A stretch of DNA of 64,000 nucleotides, from the NCBI GenBank assembly GCA_038373885.1, contig JAWZYV010016026.1, positions 1 through 64,000 of the forward strand, in the 5' to 3' direction. This DNA comes from Cheiracanthium punctorium (taxonomy: Eukaryota; Arthropoda; Arachnida; Araneae; Cheiracanthiidae). The translations under genes and the position numbers were made by a program. The notes under the pieces were generated by a model, which was given only the letters and a program-made list of their open reading frames with translations, had not been told where the DNA came from and did no database searches. Shown here one piece after another: positions 1 through 12,400 of the stretch (within the stretch, counting starts at the first letter, position 1; each line of letters starts with the position of its first letter).

Positions 1-271
1 TTAATCCAATTATACTTCCTCTGATTTTTGATTTTCTATTACGCGATTGCTGATTATCACTTATTGTAAACTACTTGTGTATTTATTTTCTGATAGCAGT
101 GTTTACATTTAAACCCGCTATCAAAGCCGGTAAAATATCGGTACGGAATCTAATAAATACTGATTAATCATACTTTCATTTTTATCTTTATGGTAAAATG
201 TAAGGTTCCTTTTCCATGTACAATACGTTTACCGAATAAAAGAATATTAACTAATCACAGAACTTCTTAAA
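1..271. other. 5' flank of the Canopy gene
   Basis: AT-rich sequence upstream of the Canopy start codon. It should contain the 5' UTR and part of the promoter, but I see no distinct TATA box, initiator or other motif that I can defend. The start-codon context (AAAATGA) is acceptable for an arthropod. Confidence 0.4.
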
Positions 272-401
272 ATGATAATACACTCTGCATTTTTTATTTT
301 ATTTACAAACTTCTGCTGCTTTGCGTATGCTGAAGAAAGCAAGGAAGTGGGAAGTCCCGAAGAAGAATTGTACGGTGTAAAATATGCTCAAGATTGTGAA
401 G
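272..401 (+). CDS. Canopy exon 1 (signal peptide)
   Basis: Starts at ATG 272 and ends one base into a Val codon, before the donor GTAATA at 402. It encodes 43 residues: a hydrophobic signal peptide (about 1-20, rich in Phe/Ile/Leu, ending in AYA), then an acidic stretch, then the first conserved cysteine in QDCE. The following intron is about 7.3 kb, the longest of the gene. Confidence 0.85.
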
Positions 402-3400
402 GTAATAATATTTAAATTCCTTCCTCTACATACGTTTGTTTTTATTATCATTTTCAAAAGTAATTTATCATAATTAGATAAGATTATGATTTCATTCATT
501 ATAAATAAGCATATTAACTTCGATTTTAAAGTTGGATTTCTTTCGCGGATTATTATTTATTTTATTAGAAGAGATTAAGGACATCCAGTCCTAATAGAAG
601 TATAAATGCAACATTAATTTTACTTACCAGTTAATATCTAAATAGTTTTTTCACTACAGCGCGAGAATCTCTCATTTTTTTTTTCTTTTTCTCACATTAA
701 AAAATTGTTACTGCGATAAATTCGTGCACCCTACAAAACGGTTTCATACTACGCAAAATACTCGCATTTCGAAAGATTCAGGGGAGGGGGGATTCCTGGG
801 TATGCAGTCGTTACTCCACTAGAATATTTTTATTGCATGATGTAACTCGACCTGACTTACAGATTAGGAGGCTCAGCTACATACAAAAAGAATAACTAAA
901 AATCATAAATACCCTGATTTTGGGTGTTTACCAGAGACAGGGGTAAATGACCATTTATAGATACCTTACCCACTGGGTATTTACCCAACCTACATATATA
1001 TTGAGAAATTCTCATCCATTTTCAAAAGATCTAGCCCAGTTTTGCAGAAAGGGGGAGAATTCTCACATATTTCCCCCCCCCCCCTGTAGTGAAAACCCGG
1101 TAAAATCAACCAAGATGGTGCGTACCCCATAACACAGCGACAGTTGCCAAACATTTTGCACGATCAGCAAAGCAAAGAATTTTAGCACATTAAAATTGCA
1201 CATAATTCCACTACCAAAAACATTAAAACAAAATACACCATCCATATTTAACCTAAAAAACGTCTGCAAATTCAGTAACAAGTAATTTAAAATGTGCAAA
1301 TAGTGGACTATTTTTAAATAAAAAACTACAGTGGATTAAGCAACGTAGTTGCACTGTGAATGTAAACTGGGCAAACACTGATCCGTTTTCAACTCAAAAA
1401 AACATTGGTGGATTAAACAACCTAGTTGTACACCTCATATAAAGTCAGTATGATTAGAATAGCACATAAATAGCTCTATATATAAGACATAAAAATATCA
1501 AATATCAATTTAAAATTCACATTAAAAACCTTAAACATCGCAAAGATTCGTTTAAAAAAAAACCCACTTACCTTTATTTTTTTTTAATTCAACTGCTCAG
1601 AAATGTCCCTCCCCCCCCCCTCCCCCCTGCTTGTAACGTAAAACCAGTATACTTTCCTTTATTACTTTCCGAACATGTACCATGTAAGGAAAGTATTGTA
1701 ATCATGAAAAAATTCGACTTCGAGATTTTGGCATATTTACACGCTTTGTGTGTGTGTGTATGTGAGTGAACATGATAGCTCCTAAACGGGGCGTTCGATT
1801 GAGCTCAAATTGGGTATGTATGTTACAAACCATCGTCGCAAGACCGGTATTGATTTTGGAGTTTATAGGACTTATAGTTTTTCTACAGGGCTACGACAAA
1901 TATTTCTTTTACGTTATGACCTATGGGAGGAAACTCTGTAAAGTGCGCTAGCATTTAAACGGTACATTCGATTAAGCTCAAATTAGGCATATATGTCATA
2001 AACCACCATCATAAGACCGGTATTGATTTTGGTGTTTATAGGACTTATAGTTTTTCTACAGTGCTACGATAAAGATTTCTTTTACATTATTGGCCTATGG
2101 GAGGAAATTCTTGAAAGTGCACTAGCGTTTAAACGGTATATTCGATTGAGCTTCAATTTGGTATATATGTTTGAATTATTCATCGATTAAAATAATTTAA
2201 ATTCTTGGTAATGATCTTAATCGTAAGTGTTTGGAAAGTCGAGTGGAGTCATTCCAGATTTTTTAGTTTTATGTATTCACATTTCTGACAGACACACAGC
2301 CATATTATCGCATGGGCAAATCGGGACTTTGCCCAGGGCTCCTGGCTCAAAAGGGCCTCCCACTTTAAAATGTTGTTCTGAAATATTCTTTTTTATATCA
2401 AAATTTTATGAAAAGACAAAAATCATAGATGGGGGCCTTCAAATTCACTAATGCCTGGGACCCCTGTTGGTCATAATCAGGGTTGCAAACACACACAATT
2501 TCTTTTCATACAATAGCATACTTCAATGCTTTCCATCCATAACATGAAACAATTTCAAATTCCCAAACTGACAATATACACATTTTTTATGGTTGCCAGT
2601 CAAAACTACCACTGGCAGGGTTCTTCACTCCTGCTGTGCATCACCTACAGTAGTGCCAGAGCGATCACCAAATGAAACATGTTAACATAAACATGAATAT
2701 GTAAACTGTACCATTTACAGAATATAGTCCGAAAACCCATCTACAGTAGTTGGTTATGATATATTTTTCTATTCACTTAAAGTATTTAACAGAACTGGAA
2801 AATACAGTGTAAACAAGTTTTTTTTTTTTTTAATTAATTAATAGTTCATTTTGTGCATTTTTTGAATAATGTCTAGAAAATTTGTTACTTGTGCCAGTGT
2901 ATAATACAGGGGCTGGACAAAATAATGTGAACACCTGTGAAAAGAGAATTTCTTTTATTAATTGCCCATTGTCCCACCTTTTGCATGAATTATAGCTTGT
3001 ATCTGACGTGGAATTGTCAAATACAAGTCACGTACATCATTCAGAGGGATACTTTATCACTCAAATTGCAAAAGAGTCCCTAATCAGGGGTCGATGCAGA
3101 CGAAAAAGTTTTGCGGTCCCTTCACAAAATTACAATCAATAAAAACGGCCCCTTCACAAAATTACAATCGATTAAAATGGCCCATTCACAAATATACAAT
3201 CGATTAAAACGGCCCTTTATTGTCATTTTACCCTACTTTTTAATCTGTTTTATTAATTATTACAGGGTGTTGACAGATCAAGGAAATCATGGAAAAATCA
3301 GGGTACTTTATCGATCTGGAAAAATCATGGAAATATCGGGGAATTTTGCAAAAATATTTAAAAATCAGGGAACTTTCGTTTTTGCCTAGTGAACTAGATC

Positions 3401-6400
3401 ATTTTTAATTGTCAATCTGATGCGCGGCTCCGTTCTGGATCACACGATACTCAACTGATGCACAGATACAGACATTTTACGAATCCGAAACCAGAATACA
3501 GATCATATGAGAACATAGAAATATGAATCCGAGATTCAAGTGATGTAGGCACTATCACTGTATGAATCCGAAAAAGTGCATGTATTCGGACTCGTTCTAA
3601 GATGCGGATCATACAAGAAACCAGATATGCGAATCATATCGGCATGTGAATCAATTTCGCATGTGAATTGCTTCCTGAATAAAGTTGTTGGTAAAATGAA
3701 TGGTAAAAGATGATTTAGTCTTTTACTGTGCTGTTGTGTTTTTTAAAGTGATGGGACATTTGAGTGATGCCTGCTAAGCTCCCCCGCAAGACGATTTTTT
3801 TTTAATAGATAGTGCTCATTTTTAAGCCTTTTTACATATTTTTTGAAATCTCAAACGATACATTGATTGAAATAAAATAAGTTGACTAGGTGGCCAGTTT
3901 ATTTTGATCAGTCATCCTTATGCTTAAAATTGAACACTATAAAACGAGGAAACTTTCTGCTACATATTGTCTTTTAGTGTTCAACTAAATTTTATGTTTG
4001 GATTTATGAAACTGAACTACAATTTTATTAATATTAAGCATTTTTGTGGTTTTCTATTATTCATTTCCCTATATGAAGCATTCACCTGTTGGTGCATGAT
4101 ACACAATAGTGATTTACATGAAAGATTATGGTATGTATATAATTAGTTCTGGAAATTTGATAAAGATAGTCAGGGAAATCAGGGAACTTTTTTTCTCAAT
4201 TTCTGTAGCTACCCTGTATTCATATTTTTACTTTTTTGTTAAAATAACTGATATGAAAATTCACAAAATTAAGGACTAAAATTCACAAAAATAAGCAGTT
4301 TTCATACATATGAGACGCTGGAAAATTATTTGGATCGACCCCTGCTGATTCAGAAAGTGTCCTTGGAGGGGGGACAACGCGCAAGCAACTGTGCAGTTTG
4401 TTTCCCAAAATACCCCACAAAGGTTCAATGATATTGAGATCAGGGGACTGAGGGGGCCACTAAAGGTGCTCTAATTCATCGTTGTGTCCATAAAACCAGT
4501 CTCGAGCAATTCTACAGGTGTGAATCTTGGGGGATCTTCCAGGTGACACCTTAACATGCAGTGACTATTTGGCGTCACAGAAAATTTGTTTATTTTTACA
4601 ACCTTTAAAAATAACTGCACCTTTAAAGTCCTGTGGAAAAGTTGTTCCAGCAAAAAGTTGGTCGAATTCTACATTAGTGTGATGAACTCTAGGCAGATAA
4701 CTCTCGTGTATCTTTGCCTTAACCATAACTTACTAAGGGCAGAACAAGGCAGTTGTCCCCCTAAAATTAAAAAAATTCAGATTTCTCCTATTTGAAAATA
4801 GTATTTCCTACAGTAGGGAACTTTTTGCCCCTCCAATTTACATGCCAATTTGTGCCAGCAGCCTTAACCACAGACTCATCACCTATGTTATACCATGTTG
4901 CACTGTAGTAAGGAAAATGAAGATTTTGATGGAATTGCTTCGTTCAGTAATTATTGTAAATTAGATCCCTTAATAAAATAAATGTAAATAAAAATCACTG
5001 TATTTTTTTTTTTAAGTTTCATTCTACACTAAGTAAATGACCCACTAGTAGTATTACAAACAGTTAAAGAAATTTAATTAAAAGAAAAATGCTGCTTTAA
5101 TTGAAATTGGTGACTTTAAATTAATTTTGTTCTTTTTGGATGTTATCCATGTATATAAAACTTTAAATAATTTGGCCATTTACTATGATGCCGTTCTGTG
5201 ATTATCTGCATAGTACTAAATCGAATATACGCAAAACTAAATTTAAATAAAAAGCATATGCAATTGCAAATATCTTTTTCCATTGCTAATCTTTGAATGC
5301 AAGTGTTGTCAAAAGCAGGCACTTTTCACTATCCAGCTGTAACCAAATGTTAATGGTGTATTGAACTGTCAACTTGTCACAAAATGTATACAATGTACTT
5401 TTCTGTCTGGCATGATTCCAAGTAAAAAGTTGAATCCTCAGCAGAAGAGCACTTTCTTTTTCTTCTCCTTTTAATCATTTTTTCTACTTTGTTATAGCAA
5501 AAGTTTTATAAAGTTGAATGCAAGTTGTGTTGTTTTTGATATGAATTATTAGTATATTGAATAACTGTGTCTTTTTCCTTTTACCATGCTAAATTCTAAA
5601 ATCAGTGGCATATAAATTAGAAAGCATTTTGATATTTATAGGGGTGGCTTTAGCGCCTTCCCCTTGCTTATACTAGTAGACTCCTATTCTTGCAATAAAA
5701 AAATCCAATTTTTCTAAATGGTGTTAAAATCCTTTCAGGAAAGGCTTAGCAGGGTTGTTAAAAACCCAACCCACTGGATTTTTTTCAGGATTTTCAGTTT
5801 TTTTTAGGGTTTTGGGGGTTTTATCAGTGTTTTTCGGTTTTTATCTGGGGTTTTTGGGTTTTATCAGGGGTTTTTCAGAGGAAGGTATAGGGTTTCAGAA
5901 TATTTGAAAAAAAAATTTGCTTATTACTAAATACAACTTAAAGCAACTAATTGATCACAAAAATCAATTATAAATAAAAAATGGTTAAATTAATAGTAAT
6001 AACTAATTACAATTATATTAATCATACATGAAAAAACGTATAAATCAATATCAATAACAAGCCCAAGCTCTTAGATAAATTGACTATTAATAATAATTTT
6101 AACAGTGATATACTAGTGCTTAATTAGAAATTTTTAAACTAATGATTTTTTATGGTTAAAAAAATCCTTATTCATTTTAATACACATAGGCATACAAATT
6201 TTCTCTAGAAAGTTTTTATGCCTATGTGAAGTCTAATTTTTTTTTCCTTTGGTAGTAGTGGTGTGGGGGAGATAGGGAGCTGTTTATAAACTTTAGAAGT
6301 GGTGCACTGATATTAAAAGATGTATTATCTATGTAATTAAAGTTGAAATTTTGAAAAAAAAAAAAAAAAACAATTTGGTTTTTTTTGTGGGCTTTTTCGA

Positions 6401-9400
6401 AAAAAACCCAACCAGGTTTTTTCAGGTAGGGCAAAATCATAACAACCCTGCCACCCAGTGGCTTATGCAAGGGGAGTTGTTGGAGATCAAAACCTCATCC
6501 TTTGTTGAAATTTTTTTAACATTAAGTGTCCATATATATTTCCTTTTTTACATAAAGATTGTCTATAACACACACACACACCATTGATGGAGGCCTGTGT
6601 ACACTACTGCCTCCAACCAGTTACGTCAAATTACGGCTAAAATTACATTTACCTTTCTGATTTTCAGGATTGAACAGTTTGGGGAAAAAATTAGCATTCT
6701 GAGTTAATGTGGAGTGATGTATTTAATCAGGATCTGGGAGAATATAAAAAATCTGGAACAGTCTTGGAATTTTATTTTGAGAGTAAAAATTGGGGAATAT
6801 TGCAAATTTTAGCTCAAAAAAGTGGGAAAATGTGATTTGGAAGGTGGTTTTTGGAAGACTGTATTTATAAATATCTAGCTGCGTAGCCCATTTTCACCCG
6901 GGTGCAATAGGTGTTACGGCATAATTTGCAGAAAAATTTGTCAGCTTATGTTCAATCATTTGGTGCACTAATCTGTTTGGTTTTTCGTAAGTACGTGAAT
7001 TTTAATGTCTATGATTTTTCTATCTAACCTTATTTAATTTTGCTGTATGGGACTATGTTTACCTAAACATTTTGAGTCAACTTTTCATAAGTTATTGAAT
7101 CACATTATATCAACCACAGTCTAATTATATGTATATATTTTAAATATCCGCAGCTCTGACAGCATGGTATTTGGTTTGGTGTCATGCTTTGCAATGTGCT
7201 ATAAAATTTGGATATCAATGAAAATCATGGGAAGAGATTTTTTCCCCAGGATAAAGTTTAGTTTTGTGTTAATTCAGGGTATAAGCTATTTCCACTCCAA
7301 ATTTCATTCTAATGTGTCCAGCTGTTTCCATGCAAAAGAGTAACAAACATTTATAATATTAGTATGATTCTCTGGCAGTTGTATATTTCACGTATATCTT
7401 AAGAATATTGCTAAAATGTTATTGAAAACCTTCTGAAAATGCCAAAAAATTTTATTTCAGAAATTGAGTGTCTATTTAATATAATGTATAATTACATAGA
7501 TTCCAATTTACTTTATTGATGCTTGTTTTTATGTAATTCTTTGTCTACACATGGTACATTTGCTTTTTTTTTTTTTTTTTTTTTTTTGCAAATGATTATC
7601 TTGGCTTGATCTATCTTTCTTGTTGTGTTGTTGAAGCATTGGATGTATTCATATTAACACATTCTCTTTCAGTATGTAAATATCTTGTCATTGAACTGGA
7701 GAATCGATTGTCTGAAACTGGAAGGACACATGATGTAATTGAAATTGGATATGAATTGGACCCATCTGCTAGGAAAAAGAAAAAATACACTGTTTCGTGA
7801 GTATATTGCGTATATCGTGAGTATATAAAAATTGCATAAATATTAGGTTGTAACGAAAGTTTCCCGCCACCGCAAACATCGTCAGCACACAGTTCGCGTT
7901 GGCGTATTTGCTCATATTTTGTCAAACAATTTTTGGCATTTGAAAGAAAGGGGCTTACTTTATAACACTGTGTTGTGAAATCTGTAAAAAATATAGTTAT
8001 CATTAAGTATAAGGTGTCCCAAATGGAACTATCACTCTAGAGGATTAGAACCATCATTTACTTCCACTTGTGTTGCAAAAAGTCAGCTACATAATATCAA
8101 CAAATTATGAGTACAGCTTTAAGTACTATTGTTGTATCATGTGACACTGTGCAGGTTTGGTACCGAAAATTCAAAAACAGTTATCTAAGGAGTTAGAAGT
8201 TAGTTTTTCAGGCAGATATGGCGGAAAACTTTCGTTACAAACTGATAATAATACATAATACAAATTTAATTTTTCTTTTAAAATTATGGATTCATTACTG
8301 CATCAAACTTATAGAGATTTCATTAATTTCATATTTAATGTTGTATCTGAATTACCATACCTATGGTAATTTAACGATAATCAAAATTGTACAATTCCCA
8401 CCAGGGAAAACAGGACAATTGATATTTCCATTGCAAAATGAAGTACAAGTTTTAGGATTGGAGAAAAGTATTAAGCATTCCAAAGTGTTGCTGCAGGTAT
8501 GCTAACCAAAAAGAATATTATGTAACTGGTAAAGGTTTGAGAGAAATTAACTTTGTGTTTCCAAATGTATCTATTGATTTAAATCAGTATTCATTTAACC
8601 GATCTAATTTTGATAATCATAGGTTATCTCTTATTAAGGTAATTTTATTTGAATACTGTAAAATTATTTTACAGAGGTGGAATCCAGTAAAAGTTATTTA
8701 CAATGAGAGTTGCTGCAGCTTCTTAAACACCATACTTAAGAAAATCTCCAAGAGGGGATAACCAGTCAAATATGGCACTTTTTCTCCTCCTTACTGCTAA
8801 GAGGTCTTTGCTTCAATTTTCTCCCCACGATAACAGAATCATGCTCACTTCACCTATTTCTTCTCTATGATTGTCATAGGTTGAAATTGAGTGTTGGGCA
8901 AATTACAGAAATTTGTAGATTATAAATCACCTTTTCTTGACATCAAACCATTGTGTACTTTACTGAAGTATAAGGTCAAAAGTATACAAATAACTTGTTA
9001 GGAATAAAACGGAATGATTACAATAATTACTTGCAATAAAACTGAAAAAAAAATGCTCCAACATTTTTTAAAATCTTAATTTTATGAATACACTATCAAA
9101 TTTTGTTATAAAACTATTTATAAATATTTTATACTGAAGGGGAGAGCGGGGTCTTTGAAGATATTTATGGTTCAGTGAATAGTTTTCAAATGAGAAAATT
9201 ATTCAAAGTAGATATGAAACAACTTAACTTTGTTAACAACAAGTTAACTTTGTGCAAAAAGTTAAACATCTCACTTGAATTTTAGCGGGAAGAAAAATTT
9301 TGTTTTCTAATCATCTGCATGAAATTTGAAGAAAGTAGGACTTTATATTATTACGCTTGAAATTTGTCAAGTAAATAGGAGTTATGTGGTATGTTTATAT

Positions 9401-12400
9401 AGTCTAAATTACTGTCTTTTCTATTATGTTGTATTTAAATGAATATTTTAACGATTTGGAATTTTGAGGTGAAAAATAATAATTGGTTCCTATGGGACAC
9501 ACTGGGTCATATGAAATGAGGTGCTGTGGGTCACTGACCCATTGTGTCCCTAATTATGCATTTATTGTCTTTCTGCAGGTTTCTTACTTTTTAATGTTTG
9601 AATAATCAAAATTTATCTAAATAAGTTCTCCACATCAGCCACAGAATCTTCAGTTTCTCAAGAAAATTATGTAAAACAAAAATTGACAAAAGTGTTGGTA
9701 AAAGCCTTTTCCTAACTCTGATGCATAAGAGAAAAAACTGAGAGGCAACCTAAAAATATCAGGAACTCTTGCAGATAGACCTGTGAAAATCACAATCCAG
9801 AATGAGATGATTTAAAAAAAAAAAAAAAAAAAAGTGAAAGATCTAATGATATGGGGCAGGAGAGAAAAAAAATTGCAAGTAATTACAAGAATAGCTCAGT
9901 TGAAGAGAAGGAAAATAATATTCTAGTGAGTCTGACTTTGAGGATTTGGAATTTCAAAGTGTAGAAGATTTTATTGTTGACATTGTGGAAATTTCATATT
10001 ACGCAAGGTCTATGACTAGAAAAAATGCAATTTTAAACACTATGTTGCTGAAGCTGTAGGTAAAAATGAAAATTAATTTGAAGTGCACTACATGAAAGAA
10101 ATTCTGCCAGCTATGCACTTATCTTTGATGAGGCAGGCATTTATACAGCAGACAATAAAGACATTGTGAGAAAGTTGCCAAAACCAAATATATTGCATGG
10201 AACTGAGAGAACAGTGACAAAGTTGATTTTTGCTGTAGATTTTAGTTATATAATGTCCATCAGTAATTGTAAAATAACAGTTTTTGATTTAATGTCTTAA
10301 AAATAACTCTAAAACTAAAATTTTGTTAACTTAATAGGAATCAAAGTGATATTATCTAAGACATTTTTCTTTAATTTTATTAACAAATTTAGTGTGCATA
10401 TATTTATGAACCATAAAATTAACATTTACCTTATAAACCTTGAGCTACTTTAACATCTAACTTAATGCTAAATATTGTCATTCAATAAAAAAGTTTAAAT
10501 TACTTACTATCGACTAAAAGAAATTTTTTTATTGTGTTTCTCGTTAGTGGACCCAGTGTACCCCATAATGGGGTACACTGAGTCAGCAAAAAGTACTTTA
10601 GAAAAATGGTTTTTATTGTACAAAAACTTTTCCTAGAATTGAACTAAAATTAATTAGGGTAGACAATATATCAGAAAACATAATACATTAGTTTGATTTT
10701 CGGTTTTTAAAGTATTTTTAGAATTATATTTAAAAATCTAAAAATTGATCCACTGTACCCCCTGTCTCCCCTAATTATAAATTTTATCCAACAGTTTATT
10801 GAAATTTTTTATTTTCTGTTTCATGTTAGGGGACAACATTTAGTGTAAGAAATGACTGTCCTTGATCACATACAGAATAAGTTCTGCATTATAGTAAATT
10901 GAGTTTTTTCTGTATTTAAAATACTGATTTTTGAATATGGATGTAGGGAACTGCGGCTGGTGGAGTCTCTGGAAGGAATTTGTGATCGGCTTCTTGACTA
11001 CAATATTCACAAAGAAAGAAAGGACAGTACTCGATTTGCTAAAGGAATGAGCACTACATTCAAAGTCTTGCATGACTTAGTGTAAGTAATATACAGTTAC
11101 TATGCTTTAGTTTAAGTCATTTTTTATTTTAAGCTTTGGGAAATTGTATTTATATTATATCCTTTTATTATTGGTACAGGACTGTACATAAAATATATAG
11201 TCGAACCCCAGTTATAACGAACTTCGAGGGACCGAAATTTTCATTCCTCTTAATTTATTTGTCAGTACGTTATATACCAGGTTTGCTATAATGGGGTTCG
11301 ACTGTATATATATTTTATATTAAGGTCTATTATCTATGATTTATCGCCAGTAGTCACCCCAAAACTATTGTCTTTATTTCTTAATATGACAAAATTTTTG
11401 CAAGATTTCATTTGTTGATATAATTCGGCTTCTTGACTACAATATTCACAAAGAAAGAAAGGACAGTACTCGATTTGCTAAAGGAATGAGCACTACATTC
11501 AAAGTCTTGCATGACTTAGTGTAAGTAATATACAGTTACTATGCTTTAGTTTAAGTCATTTTTTATTTTAAGCTTTGGGAAATTGTATTTATATTATATC
11601 CTTTTATTATTGGTACAGGACTGTACATAAAATATATAGTCGAACCCCAGTTATAACGAACTTCGAGGGACCGAAATTTTCATTCCTCTTAATTTATTTG
11701 TCAGTACGTTATATACCAGGTTTGCTATAATGGGGTTCGACTGTATATATATTTTATATTAAGGTCTATTATCTATGATTTATCGCCAATAGTCACCCCA
11801 AAACTATTGTCTTTATTTCTTAATATGACAAAATTTTTGCAAGATTTCATTTGTTGATATAATTTCAGTAACATTTTTTAAAAAAAAACCTATGCCAGAC
11901 CTAGACATGGCGGGCAGCCCAATGCAGTTCAGAGACACTCATAAAATAACCAAGGTCTTTTGCAGTATTTTCAGCTACTATGTTAGTAAGTCGAGGACAG
12001 CAGTTTGAGTGTTCACCACTTATGCCAGAATTAATTGAGCAAAGCGGTCAAGTTGGAGATTTGGCCAGTCCAAATCTGTGAAGATGTTTCATAAGATAGC
12101 CGTGCTCAGTTTTAACCCTGAAGTTGGCTACTCCAACAGGCCTGGGCAAATCATAGGGGATGGGATTGTCTGATAAATAACCTCAAGTCTTCTCTCCCTC
12201 ACAGAACTGGAAATAGTATCATGATAACTGGTCCTAGACCTAGCTGCAATCATTCTCTTAATGCGGTAGTAGCTGAAATGGTGAATTTGGTTGAGGAAGG
12301 CTAGATCCATTTCATTAATACTCAGCCATGATATAGCCATGAATTGCTTAAAAGAGGGAATAAAAATTATGTTTATTCATGTTTCAACGTATCTTAGGTG

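Larger units (their letters stand above)
3085..4344. mobile_element. TIR element (CAGGGGTC ends) inserted in the Tc1 relic
   Basis: Terminal inverted repeats CAGGGGTCGATG and, on the other strand, CAGGGGTCGATC bound 1,260 bp placed exactly between two Tc1 coding fragments. The flanks CTAAT and CTGAT may be a mutated short target duplication. The left part holds three 32-bp tandem units, and the element contains another insertion at 3263-4216. The ends look hAT-like but the class is not certain. No transposase seen. Confidence 0.7.
2907..4740 (-). pseudogene. Decayed Tc1-like transposon, interrupted by a nested element
   Basis: A TA-flanked terminus CAGGGGCTGGACAAAATAAT starts at 2907. The complement of about 2960-3060 reads as a Tc1-type transposase C-terminus ([17 protein letters not shown], then KGG). 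The complement of about 4380-4500 reads [11 protein letters not shown], then [16 protein letters not shown], the diagnostic Tc1 DDE block. The two parts are separated by the insertion at 3085-4344. Frameshifts and stops make it non-functional. The far terminus is not defined. Confidence 0.8.
10986..11863 (+). repeat. 439-bp direct tandem duplication spanning the Canopy exon 3 end
   Basis: Bases 10986-11424 are followed at once by a second copy, 11425-11863, with about one visible difference (CCAGTAG against CCAATAG). The unit holds the last 96 bp of exon 3, its splice donor, a small TA-flanked MITE and about 230 bp of intron. The near-identity means either a very recent duplication or an assembly artefact. 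Confidence 0.95.

Noticed and set aside
3115..3210. CRISPR-like array of about 32-bp repeats
   Set aside because: The units are directly adjacent without unique spacers, in a eukaryotic transposon. Ordinary tandem repeat.
7611..8003. 130-codon open frame on the - strand
   Set aside because: It overlaps Canopy exon 2 antisense and the mariner-type MITE, is low in complexity and has no recognisable domain. A shadow frame.
11425..11520. Functional alternative exon made by the duplication
   Set aside because: There is no acceptor at the fragment start, and the nearest upstream AG breaks the frame. No evidence of use from sequence alone.
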